DNA of 20,179 nucleotides from Candidatus Mediterraneibacter colneyensis (GTDB lineage Bacteria; Bacillota; Clostridia; Lachnospirales; Lachnospiraceae): assembly GCA_019114745.1 (NCBI GenBank), contig DXEY01000175.1, positions 1 through 20,179 of the forward strand, in the 5' to 3' direction. This document shows positions 6,772 through 12,480 of this stretch, one piece after another. The stretch's first letter is position 1. The number at the start of each line of letters is the position of its first letter. The notes below the pieces were generated by a model. That model did no database searches. It saw only the letters and a list, made by a program, of their open reading frames with translations, and was not told the DNA's origin. Position numbers and translations under genes: made by a program.

Positions 6772-7515
6772 TTAATATTGGATTGATTTGAGCAGGAGAC
6801 CCTTTGTATCGCAGAGGGTTTCTGCTTTTTCTTTGCCTTCCAGTATCCTGTAGATGATGCGGGGATCTTCCTTTCCGGTTCCTATATCCAGGAGAGTTCC
6901 GATCATGAGGGACGGCATCTGGTAAAGAAAATCGTCTGCTGTCACGGAGATTTTTAACAGATCCGGCTGGCTGTCGGAAACTGTAAAATGAAGATCCAGT
7001 ATCTCCTTTATCGTCCTCTTCTTCTTGTGAACCCGTGAGAATGGGCGGAAATCATGCCTGCCGGTCAGCAGGGAGGCACCTTCCCTCATCAGCTCCAGAT
7101 CCGGCGCCGGATACATATGTGCGGTATGGGAAGCTGTAAAAATGTCGTGGACAGGAGCAGTACAGATCCGGTATTCATAGGTACGGGAACGCGCATTAAG
7201 GTCGGCGCGGAAGCGTTCCGGGGCGGCAGCACAATCTGTTACAGCGATATCCTGAGGGAGATAGCGGTTCAAGTACTCCCGGATCTGAATCGGATCCATC
7301 TGTGCATTCGTATAGAAATTTGCGGTCTGCGCGAGGGCATGGACGCCGGCTTCCGTCCTGGCTCCGGCATAGAGCGTAATCGCCTCGTCAGTCATTTTTT
7401 CCAGTACGGCGGATATGCGCCGGGACAGGGTCTTGTCCTTCCCGCCATTTGCGGGCTTCTGCCATCCCAGATATCTGGTGCCGTCATATTGAAGGGTAAG
7501 TCGGATGTTCTGCAT
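6772..7515 (-). CDS. Divergent TruA-type tRNA pseudouridine synthase homologue with altered active site
   Basis: The 247-aa product is clearly of the TruA family (pseudouridine at tRNA 38-40). It has YDGTRYLGWQ (10-19), AGARTEAGVHALAQTANF (50-67), RTYEYRI (111-117), LTGRHDFRPFS (150-160) and DFLYQM followed by GTLLDIG. The invariant catalytic Asp of the R-T-D-A-G-V-H motif is Glu here (E55, GAA; bases 7351-7353). The Arg of the usual FLxNMVR motif is replaced by Ser (MPS, S202), and the C-terminal AP..GLYL pattern has become DTKGLLL. It is the second gene after the thioesterase (14-nt gap), with AGAGGT before its ATG. In Clostridia the standard truA usually sits in the ribosomal-protein/ecf region, so this is probably a paralogue with changed or lost activity. 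I therefore withhold the symbol truA. Confidence 0.85.
   Translation of the reverse strand: MQNIRLTLQYDGTRYLGWQKPANGGKDKTLSRRISAVLEKMTDEAITLYAGARTEAGVHALAQTANFYTNAQMDPIQIREYLNRYLPQDIAVTDCAAAPERFRADLNARSRTYEYRICTAPVHDIFTASHTAHMYPAPDLELMREGASLLTGRHDFRPFSRVHKKKRTIKEILDLHFTVSDSQPDLLKISVTADDFLYQMPSLMIGTLLDIGTGKEDPRIIYRILEGKEKAETLCDTKGLLLKSIQY
6791..6834 (+). terminator. Intrinsic terminator of feoAB inside the truA-like gene
   Basis: A hairpin with arms at 6791-6803 and 6815-6826 (12 pairs including G-U, one bulge) is followed by TTTTTCTTT on the plus strand, 23 nt after the feoB stop. It lies wholly within the 3' end of the convergent truA-like coding sequence. Confidence 0.75.
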
Positions 7516-7529
7516 ACAGTACCTCTTTA

Positions 7530-8006
7530 TCAGAAACCTTCTTCTTTCCGTCGCATTCTCATCTCACGGCGTTTTTCTGCCGCCTGCCATTCTGCCTTTT
7601 CTGCTTCGGTCTCCAGTATCAGGCGGGGAACCTGTTTCGGCCTGTCGTTTTCATCCATGGCGACCATTGTAAAATACGCCCGGTTGATCGGGTGCCGCAT
7701 GCCGTTTTCAAGATGCTCTACGTAAGTATCCAGCCGGACTTCCAGAGACGTGTTTCCCACGTAAGTCACTTTCCCGATGATTACGACCATCTCGCCGTTA
7801 TAAGCGCCGTGGATAAAGCGAAGGTTGTCCACGGATGCTGTGATTACATTGGAGCGGGTATGGCGCATGGCGACCATTCCTGCCGCTTCGTCCAGCCACT
7901 GCATGAGCATGCCTCCGAAGAGTCTTCCTGCCGCATTCATATGATTGGGACGGATCATGTGTACGATCTCAACTTTTGATTCCGACACTTTTCTTTCTTC
8001 TGTCAT
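7530..8006 (-). CDS. Hotdog-fold acyl-CoA thioesterase (YciA/BACH type)
   Basis: The product is predicted to hydrolyse acyl-CoA thioesters in the cytoplasm. The 158-aa sequence has the family motif NHMNAAGRLFGGMLMQWLDEAAGMVA (residues 21-46), with the probable catalytic Asp at 39. It continues with TASVDNLRFIHGAYNGEMVVIIGKVTYVGNTSLEV, the usual second half of the fold. The basic tail KRREMRMRRKEEGF is not part of the core. I chose ATG 8006 because GGAG (8015-8018) sits 8 nt before it. The open frame extends to a GTG at 8036 without a good ribosome binding site. It is the first gene of a minus-strand pair with the truA-like gene. The acyl-chain substrate cannot be told from the sequence. Confidence 0.88.
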   Translation of the reverse strand: MTEERKVSESKVEIVHMIRPNHMNAAGRLFGGMLMQWLDEAAGMVAMRHTRSNVITASVDNLRFIHGAYNGEMVVIIGKVTYVGNTSLEVRLDTYVEHLENGMRHPINRAYFTMVAMDENDRPKQVPRLILETEAEKAEWQAAEKRREMRMRRKEEGF

Positions 8007-8043
8007 AATCTCAACTCCAGTCTCTTTTGATTCCACTGTTTAT

Positions 8044-8072
8044 ATTGTACCAATATGGAGTCCGGAAAACAA
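8044..8072 (-). promoter_or_regulatory. Promoter of the thioesterase/truA-like unit
   Basis: Read on the minus strand, TTGTTT (8067-8072) and TACAAT (8044-8049) are 17 nt apart, and the start codon is about 38 nt downstream of the -10. The -10 is a good match and the -35 a weak one. Confidence 0.55.
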
Positions 8073-8111
8073 TAAAAAACAGGATATGGCAGGAACTTTC
8101 CGCCATATCCT
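8071..8111 (-). terminator. Intrinsic terminator after the 95-aa hypothetical gene
   Basis: A 10-bp perfect stem (8081-8090 with 8102-8111, AGGATATGGC and GCCATATCCT), extendable inward by GGA/TCC, is followed on the minus strand by GTTTTTTATT. It begins 13 nt after the stop of the minus-strand gene at 8124. Its U-tract overlaps the -35 of the next minus-strand promoter. Confidence 0.85.
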
Positions 8112-8123
8112 CAGCAGGGATGG

Positions 8124-8411
8124 TTACTTTGAGTGTCTCTGAAAGATGGAACTGGTCATTCTCACCGTGCGGTCGATCTGTTCCTGCTCCTCTTTGCTTT
8201 TTCCCTTTTTCAGGATCTCAAGGATCAGTGTGACTTCATCCGGTGAAAATCGGATTCCCTGTCTGTTGGCGCTTGTAATCAGTGCCAGCATAACCGGCGC
8301 CAGATCGCGCCCGGTTTTACCGGAAGCCTGTTCAGCTGCCATCCGGATCAGTTCCAGTTTCGCCGGATCCATGTTCTTCATTTCCGGATTGTTTATCCAT
8401 TCGTTGTTCAT
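8124..8411 (-). CDS. Conserved-looking hypothetical protein, 95 aa
   Basis: I cannot assign a function. The product starts MNNEWINNPEMKNMDPAKLELI and continues through a helical, charged middle (MAAEQASGKTGRDLAPVMLALITSANRQGI) to FSPDEVTLILEILKKGKSKEEQEQIDRT. There is no signal peptide or membrane segment, so it is probably cytosolic and all-helical. Similar short proteins with a 'NNP..K..DP.KL' start are, from memory, common hypothetical proteins in Clostridia. Its start codon has a strong AAAGGAG 8 nt upstream and lies 80 nt inside the end of the preceding gene in another frame. It is followed by an intrinsic terminator, so the two genes form a complete short operon. Confidence 0.75.
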   Translation of the reverse strand: MNNEWINNPEMKNMDPAKLELIRMAAEQASGKTGRDLAPVMLALITSANRQGIRFSPDEVTLILEILKKGKSKEEQEQIDRTVRMTSSIFQRHSK

Positions 8412-8910
8412 TTACAGCATCTCCTTTCTTAACGCTTTCCTGAGACTGTGAAAACATATCTGTATACATTTGGAACATTTCCTTCTGTTCCGGCGTGAGC
8501 ATTCCGGAGAGCAGATCCATCGGATCAAACGGGCGTCCGGATGCGGTATCCGTTTCACCGGGCGGACCCTGTGACGCCTGCATCATCTCCATGACCGACA
8601 TCATTTCCCGAATGTTGATCACCATATCCAGCATGGATATCTGCCGGGGATTCAGATAAGGACGGAAACTGTCCAGCAGCTCAAAAGGAGCAGACGGTCT
8701 GTCCTCGCGAAATGTCTGGGCGCGAATACCGTTGCTGCCATGACGGAAGAGGCGGACGGTTTCTCTTAACTCAGCAGATTTTACAAGGGCTGCCAGCATC
8801 TGCCGTCCCGATACAGGTGCATATGGAATGAGCAGTTTTATCAACTGCAGTTCCGGTGTGGTGACAAGTTCGTCAAAAGGCGTCATTGGCCCGGGCAGAT
8901 CTTTCTCCAT
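8332..8910 (-). CDS. Hypothetical Met-rich helical protein, 192 aa
   Basis: Function unknown. From ATG 8910 (AGGAG 8 nt upstream; the open frame before it is AT-rich leader) the product reads MEKDLPGPMTPFDELVTTPELQLIKLLIPY. It continues through a predicted helical core (SFRPYLNPRQISMLDMVINI, then REMMSVMEMMQAS) to a Gly/Asp/Ser-rich hydrophilic tail. Methionines cluster at residues 120-165. There is no signal peptide or transmembrane helix. The last 80 nt, encoding the low-complexity tail, overlap the start of the next gene. First gene of a two-gene minus-strand operon; it diverges from the 49-aa gene at 9083. Confidence 0.72.
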   Translation of the reverse strand: MEKDLPGPMTPFDELVTTPELQLIKLLIPYAPVSGRQMLAALVKSAELRETVRLFRHGSNGIRAQTFREDRPSAPFELLDSFRPYLNPRQISMLDMVINIREMMSVMEMMQASQGPPGETDTASGRPFDPMDLLSGMLTPEQKEMFQMYTDMFSQSQESVKKGDAVNEQRMDKQSGNEEHGSGETGTDPDGS

Positions 8911-8998
8911 TCCAGACACTCCTGTATATAGCGTTGTAAATATATATGATATTTTGTATATATTTATGTATCTCGGAAAAGCTTTCTGTTGAAAATAT

Positions 8999-9027
8999 AT
9001 TTTTCCTGGGGTGGTTGCGTTTGTCAA
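8999..9027 (-). promoter_or_regulatory. Putative promoter of the 192-aa/95-aa operon
   Basis: On the minus strand a perfect TTGACA (9022-9027) is followed after 17 nt by AAAAAT (8999-9004), a poor -10. The implied leader of about 80 nt is very AT-rich and contains other -10-like sequences, so the true -10 is uncertain. The -35 overlaps that of the divergent gene. Confidence 0.4.
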
Positions 9028-9049
9028 GCAGGCCCTCAATTCATAGAAT
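9021..9049 (+). promoter_or_regulatory. Sigma-A promoter of the 49-aa gene
   Basis: TTGTCA (9021-9026) and TAGAAT (9044-9049), each one mismatch from consensus, are separated by exactly 17 nt. The start codon of the small gene is 33 nt downstream of the -10. Confidence 0.7.
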
Positions 9050-9082
9050 AATAATGGAACAAGAGAAAGGAATAAAAAGACA

Positions 9083-9232
9083 ATGTCAAGAAAACTTATT
9101 ATTGATGGTAATGCAGTTTATGAGATTGATGAAGAATGTATGCTGAAAAACCGTTTGGATGAGGAAAAAAGAAAAGACAATGTCCGAAGAAACCAGGTAT
9201 CCAAAAACCTGAATGACAGAAAGAAAGACTGA
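9083..9232 (+). CDS. Small protein of 49 aa, unknown function
   Basis: The product is hydrophilic and strongly charged: it starts MSRKLIIDGNAVYEIDEECM, with a Lys/Arg/Asp/Asn-rich second half ending KNLNDRKKD. A short beta-like start (KLIIDGNAVYEID) precedes what looks like one charged helix. It has no signal peptide or hydrophobic segment. Support for it being real: a near-consensus promoter, AAAGGA 11 nt before the ATG, and a perfect terminator hairpin overlapping the stop codon. I believe similar short proteins occur in other Lachnospiraceae but cannot verify that here. It could be a small regulatory or sporulation protein, but nothing in the sequence decides. Confidence 0.7.
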   Translation: MSRKLIIDGNAVYEIDEECMLKNRLDEEKRKDNVRRNQVSKNLNDRKKD

Positions 9233-9262
9233 TAAAGGGAGCCATAAAGGCTCCCTTTATCA
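9230..9262. terminator. Symmetrical bidirectional terminator
   Basis: A perfect 14-bp stem (9230-9243 with 9249-9262) has a 5-nt loop ATAAA. The GC-rich core GGGAGCC/GGCTCCC is followed by TTTAT on both strands. It lies between the converging 49-aa gene (+) and the Cys-rich gene (-) and overlaps the stop codon of the first. The U-run is short, so efficiency is uncertain. Confidence 0.7.
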
Positions 9263-9298
9263 GGAAAATCGAGAAGGCTTATACCTGGGCAGAAGTGA

Positions 9299-9505
9299 TC
9301 AGCATCCGCAGCCGTTTCCGCCGAATCCGCCGCAACAGCAGAGCAGAAGGATGATCCACAGGCAGTTGTCGTTACCGAAGCCATTGCCGAATCCGTTTCC
9401 GCATCCGCCGCAGCAGCAAAGCAGGATAATAATCCACAGGCAGGAAGACATTCCGTTTCCGTTGTCGCATCCGCATCCACAGTTTGTAGCAGTTAAATCA
9501 CTCAT
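9299..9505 (-). CDS. Small Cys/Gly-rich protein, clostridial high-cysteine (chorion-HCB-13-like) type
   Basis: The 68-aa product contains 14 Cys and 17 Gly. It starts MSDLTATNCGCGCDNGNG and then carries two copies of a 26-residue-period unit: CLWIIILLCCCGGCGNGFGN (22-41) and CLWIILLLCCCGGFGGNG (48-65). Each copy has a short hydrophobic stretch capped by CCCGG. Proteins of this composition in Clostridia are commonly labelled 'chorion class high-cysteine HCB protein 13' and are thought, without firm proof, to be spore-coat-like or surface-associated. GGAGG lies 7 nt before the ATG. A sporulation-type promoter upstream (9541-9569) fits a spore-coat role. It has no classical signal peptide. Confidence 0.8.
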   Translation of the reverse strand: MSDLTATNCGCGCDNGNGMSSCLWIIILLCCCGGCGNGFGNGFGNDNCLWIILLLCCCGGFGGNGCGC

Positions 9506-9540
9506 GTTAAATCCTCCAATAAGGTTTTTATTTACAGTTC

Positions 9541-9569
9541 TATAGTATGCCGGGATAAGAAAAGTGTGC
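9541..9569 (-). promoter_or_regulatory. Possible mother-cell sigma (SigK/SigE-like) promoter
   Basis: On the minus strand CATACTATA (9541-9549) fits the SigK -10 consensus CATANNNTA and partly the SigE CATACAAT. GCACA (9565-9569), 15 nt upstream, resembles the SigK -35. It is about 35 nt from the start of the Cys/Gly-rich gene. No sigma-A promoter is seen in this interval. The match is short and could be chance. Confidence 0.45.
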
Positions 9570-9622
9570 GCGGGACGAAACAGACAGTTTTTGAATATTC
9601 TTATAAAAAAAAGGATTTATTC

Positions 9623-10531
9623 ATGAGATGGGTAAAACAGTCGGTTGGATACTGGTGTGAGGAGATCAGGCGAAATGAAGCTGTGGGTGAAGGCGTCTGC
9701 GCAGCTATTCTGGATACTGGAATAGCCCGGCATCCCGATTTTGGGGAACGGATTATTGATTTTAAAGATTTTACAGGGAGGGGAATATCCTGCTATGACG
9801 ACAGCGGTCACGGCACCCATGTTGCAGGGATCCTGGCAGGGGACGGAATCCTGTCCTCCGGAACGTATGCCGGCATGGCGCCCCGGGCATCGCTTTTTGT
9901 GGCGAAAGTCCTCGACCGCGAGGGAAACGGTAACGTGGAAAATGTGGTCAGGGGGATTGACTGGATTCTCAAAAAGCGGAAAACATGTAGACTGAGAGTG
10001 GTAAATATTTCTGTGGGTACACAGCCCGAACTGGAAGAACGGCAGAAACAACAGTTGTTAGATGCGGTAGAAGAACTGTGGGATCAGGGGCTTGCCGTGA
10101 TCGTATCAGCGGGTAATTACGGACCCGCAAAAGGGACGGTAGCAGTTCCGGGTAACAGTCCCAAAGTGATAACGGTAGGGGTGCCGGACAATGCATCAGG
10201 CTCCGGGCGTGCAAAGCGGGGGAAAGTGAACTACTCCGGGAGGGGCCCCACGGTGAGATGCGTTATAAAACCGGATATCTTTGCTCCCGGTACGGGGATC
10301 ATAAGCTGTAATGCCAGATACGGACATCCGGGGGAGCATCCTTATATAATGAAGACAGGGACTTCGATGGCGACTCCGGTGGTCGCAGGGGCAGTGGCAT
10401 GTCTCCTTTCAAAATATCCTGATATGACAAATGTGGAAGTGAAACTGAAACTGAGGGAATCGAGCGTGAAAAGCCCCGGAACAGAGGCTGGATGGGGGAT
10501 GCTGGATGTGGCGGGGCTGCTGAAAGCGTAA
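9623..10531 (+). CDS. Intracellular subtilisin-like serine protease (S8 family)
   Basis: This is a peptidase with the complete S8 triad: D31 in AAILDTGIARHPDF, H63 in SGHGTHVAGILAG and S248 in GTSMATPVVAGAVA. The oxyanion-hole Asn is N165 in VSAGNYGPAKGTVAVPGN. ATG 9623 (302 aa) has AAGGA 7 nt upstream; the frame extends back to a GTG at 9566 with no ribosome binding site. There is no signal peptide and no long pro-region, and the mature domain starts almost at once, so it is probably intracellular like the Bacillus ISP or AprX enzymes. It diverges from the Cys/Gly-rich gene and ends just before a long palindrome. A role in sporulation is only suggested by that neighbour. Confidence 0.93.
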   Translation: MRWVKQSVGYWCEEIRRNEAVGEGVCAAILDTGIARHPDFGERIIDFKDFTGRGISCYDDSGHGTHVAGILAGDGILSSGTYAGMAPRASLFVAKVLDREGNGNVENVVRGIDWILKKRKTCRLRVVNISVGTQPELEERQKQQLLDAVEELWDQGLAVIVSAGNYGPAKGTVAVPGNSPKVITVGVPDNASGSGRAKRGKVNYSGRGPTVRCVIKPDIFAPGTGIISCNARYGHPGEHPYIMKTGTSMATPVVAGAVACLLSKYPDMTNVEVKLKLRESSVKSPGTEAGWGMLDVAGLLKA

Positions 10532-10549
10532 AAAGGGACAGGGTGAAAC

Positions 10550-10596
10550 CGGATTGGGGACGTAGTAAAATCGAGTTTTACTACGTCCCCAATCCG
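10550..10596. repeat. Perfect palindrome with 21-bp arms (possible REP/MITE-like unit)
   Basis: Arms 10550-10570 and 10576-10596 are exactly complementary over 21 bp around a 5-nt loop (TCGAG). The inner part is AT-rich (GTAGTAAAA/TTTTACTAC) and the outer part contains GGGGACG/CGTCCCC. It lies between the subtilase stop and the ylxM promoter. No U-tract follows on the plus strand, so it is not a standard terminator. Its length and symmetry resemble dispersed palindromic repeats, and I have the impression of seeing this GGGGACGTAGTAAAA type elsewhere in Lachnospiraceae. Copy number cannot be tested in this window, where it is present once. Confidence 0.7.
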
Positions 10597-10613
10597 CTGT
10601 CAAGAAAAAATAC

Positions 10614-10642
10614 TTGACACGAAATACTGCTTCGTGTATGAT
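10614..10642 (+). promoter_or_regulatory. Sigma-A promoter of the ylxM-ffh operon
   Basis: A perfect TTGACA (10614-10619) and TATGAT (10637-10642) are separated by 17 nt. The predicted start near 10649 leaves only about 10 nt before the ylxM start codon. Confidence 0.85.
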
Positions 10643-10658
10643 AGCAGAGGTGACTGTG

Positions 10659-11009
10659 ATGAATAAGATTTTAGAGCAGGCTTTATTATATGATTTTTAT
10701 GGAGAACTTCTCACCACGCATCAGAAGGAAATTTATGAGCAGTTTATCCTTGATGATCTCTCTTTGAGCGAGATCGCGGAAGATGCGGGAATCAGCCGGC
10801 AGGGCGTGCATGATTTGATCCGCCGCTGCCAGAAATCCCTTGAGGGCTATGAGGAAAAGCTGCATCTGGTGGAACGCTTCCTCTCTGTGAAGGAGAAAGT
10901 GAGCCGGATCAATGAGATTCTCGAAGAGTGGGAAGCGGACAAAGAGCATCCGGAAGAGATCGTGGGAAGGATCCGAAAGATTTCAGATACGATCATTGAA
11001 GAATTATAG
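10659..11009 (+). CDS. ylxM: SRP-associated helix-turn-helix protein YlxM (UPF0122)
   Basis: YlxM is a small DNA-binding-like protein encoded with ffh in Firmicutes and reported to act with the signal recognition particle. The 116-aa product reads MNKILEQALLYDFYGELLTTHQKEIYEQFILDDLSLSEIAEDAGISRQGVHDLIRRC. It has a sigma-70 region-4-like HTH (LSLSEIAEDAGISRQGVHDLI), then a long charged helix. I chose ATG 10659 because it has GAGGTGA (10647-10653) and the family N-terminus. Upstream in-frame starts lie in or before the promoter. ffh follows after 12 nt. Confidence 0.92.
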   Translation: MNKILEQALLYDFYGELLTTHQKEIYEQFILDDLSLSEIAEDAGISRQGVHDLIRRCQKSLEGYEEKLHLVERFLSVKEKVSRINEILEEWEADKEHPEEIVGRIRKISDTIIEEL

Positions 11010-11021
11010 AGGGATAACAGA

Positions 11022-12383
11022 ATGGCATTTGACAGCTTAACTGAAAAACTACAGAATGTATTCCGAAATCTGCGCAGCAAGGGCAGACTCACCGAAGACG
11101 ATGTGAAAGCAGCGTTAAAAGAAGTGAAGATGGCGCTCCTTGAGGCGGATGTCAATTTCAAAGTTGTAAAAGGATTCATCAAAGACGTGCAGGCGCGCGC
11201 GATCGGCCAGGATGTTATGAACGGCCTGAACCCGGGACAGATGGTCATCAAGATCGTCAATGAGGAGCTCGTAAAGCTCATGGGTTCTGAGACAACAGAG
11301 ATCAGGCTCCAGCCGGGCAGTGCGAAGACGGTCATTATGATGGCGGGCCTTCAGGGCGCCGGAAAGACGACGACGACTGCAAAGCTGGCGGGAAAATTCA
11401 AGCTCAAAGGAAAGAAACCGCTGCTTGTGGCATGTGATATCTACCGTCCTGCTGCGATAAAGCAGCTTCAGATCAACGGGGAAAAACAGGGCGTAGAGGT
11501 ATTCTCCATGGGGGATAAGAACCGTCCGGCAGATATTGCCAGAGCTGCCGTACAGCATGCGGAGAAGAATGGCAATAATATCGTGATCCTCGATACAGCC
11601 GGCCGTCTCCACATTGATGAGGACATGATGGCAGAGCTTCTTGAGATCAAGGAAGCGGTGGAAGTCCATCAGACGATTCTTGTGGTGGATGCCATGACAG
11701 GACAGGATGCGGTGAATGTAGCCGGAACCTTTAACGAAAAAATCGGAATAGACGGTGTGATTGTCACAAAACTTGACGGCGATACCCGCGGCGGTGCGGC
11801 GCTTTCGATCAAGGCGGTGACCGGAAAGCCAATCCTGTATGTCGGTATGGGAGAGAAGCTTTCTGACCTGGAGCAGTTTTATCCGGATCGGATGGCGTCC
11901 CGCATTCTCGGCATGGGCGATGTGCTCACGCTGATCGAGAAAGCCGGGGCTGAGATGGATCAGGAAAAGGCTGTGCAGATGGCCGACAAGATGAAGAAAG
12001 CCCAGTTCGATTTCGACGACTACCTGGAAAGCATGGAACAGATGCGCAAGATGGGCGGACTGTCCAGCATTATGAGCATGATGCCCGGTCTGGGCGGATT
12101 GGGCGGAAAAGGCAAGATGCCGGATCTTGATTCAGAGGAAAATGAAAAGAAGATGGCGAGAATGGAAGCCATGATCCGTTCCATGACTCCGGAAGAGCGG
12201 AGAAACCCGGATCTGCTGAACCCATCCAGAAAACACCGGATCGCAAGAGGCGCCGGCGTGGACATTGCGGAGGTCAACCGCATGGTGAAGCAGTTCAACG
12301 AATCCAGGAAGATGATGAAGAAGCTTCCCGGGATGTTCGGAGGAAAAGGTGGCAGAAGGGGCAGATTCAGACTCCCCTTTTAA
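11022..12383 (+). CDS. ffh: Signal recognition particle GTPase Ffh
   Basis: Ffh (SRP54) binds signal sequences and SRP RNA and delivers ribosomes to FtsY at the membrane. The domain order is complete in 453 aa. The N domain (1-95) is followed by the G domain with GLQGAGKTTTTAKLA (109-123), ACDIYRPAAI, DTAGRLH (191-197) and TKLDGDTRGGAAL (249-261). The methionine-rich M domain begins near residue 300, with the finger-loop MPGLGGLGGKGK and the RNA-binding stretch RRNPDLLNPSRKHRIARGAG. AGAGGGA (11008-11014) is 7 nt upstream. Cotranscribed with ylxM; a 97-nt gap with no clear promoter separates it from rpsP. Confidence 0.98.
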   Translation: MAFDSLTEKLQNVFRNLRSKGRLTEDDVKAALKEVKMALLEADVNFKVVKGFIKDVQARAIGQDVMNGLNPGQMVIKIVNEELVKLMGSETTEIRLQPGSAKTVIMMAGLQGAGKTTTTAKLAGKFKLKGKKPLLVACDIYRPAAIKQLQINGEKQGVEVFSMGDKNRPADIARAAVQHAEKNGNNIVILDTAGRLHIDEDMMAELLEIKEAVEVHQTILVVDAMTGQDAVNVAGTFNEKIGIDGVIVTKLDGDTRGGAALSIKAVTGKPILYVGMGEKLSDLEQFYPDRMASRILGMGDVLTLIEKAGAEMDQEKAVQMADKMKKAQFDFDDYLESMEQMRKMGGLSSIMSMMPGLGGLGGKGKMPDLDSEENEKKMARMEAMIRSMTPEERRNPDLLNPSRKHRIARGAGVDIAEVNRMVKQFNESRKMMKKLPGMFGGKGGRRGRFRLPF

Positions 12384-12480
12384 CACATAGATCATGCCGG
12401 AGGCCGCCGGCTTTCAGCAAAGCGGGACCAAAGGCAGAAGCAACAAACAATAAGAAAAATAAATTTAAGAGGTGAAAGAA

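Noticed and set aside
7054..7725. Long plus-strand open frame opposite the truA-like and thioesterase genes
   Set aside because: It is antisense to two recognisable genes, its product has no family features, and it has no proper ribosome binding site.
8124..8910. Single gene broken by a frameshift
   Set aside because: The downstream frame has its own ATG and strong ribosome binding site, and the upstream gene has a plausible hydrophilic end. A frameshift is not needed to explain the pair.
9566..9622. Extended N-terminus of the subtilase from GTG 9566
   Set aside because: No ribosome binding site, AT-rich intergenic composition, and overlap with the divergent promoter; ATG 9623 has AAGGA at the right distance.
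10550..10596. Intrinsic terminator of the subtilase gene
   Set aside because: No U-tract follows the palindrome on either strand, and its symmetry extends well beyond a normal terminator stem. A terminating effect is not excluded.
12394..12409. GCCGG/CCGGC hairpin between ffh and rpsP
   Set aside because: Short stem without a U-run; no evidence for a terminator or a regulatory leader.
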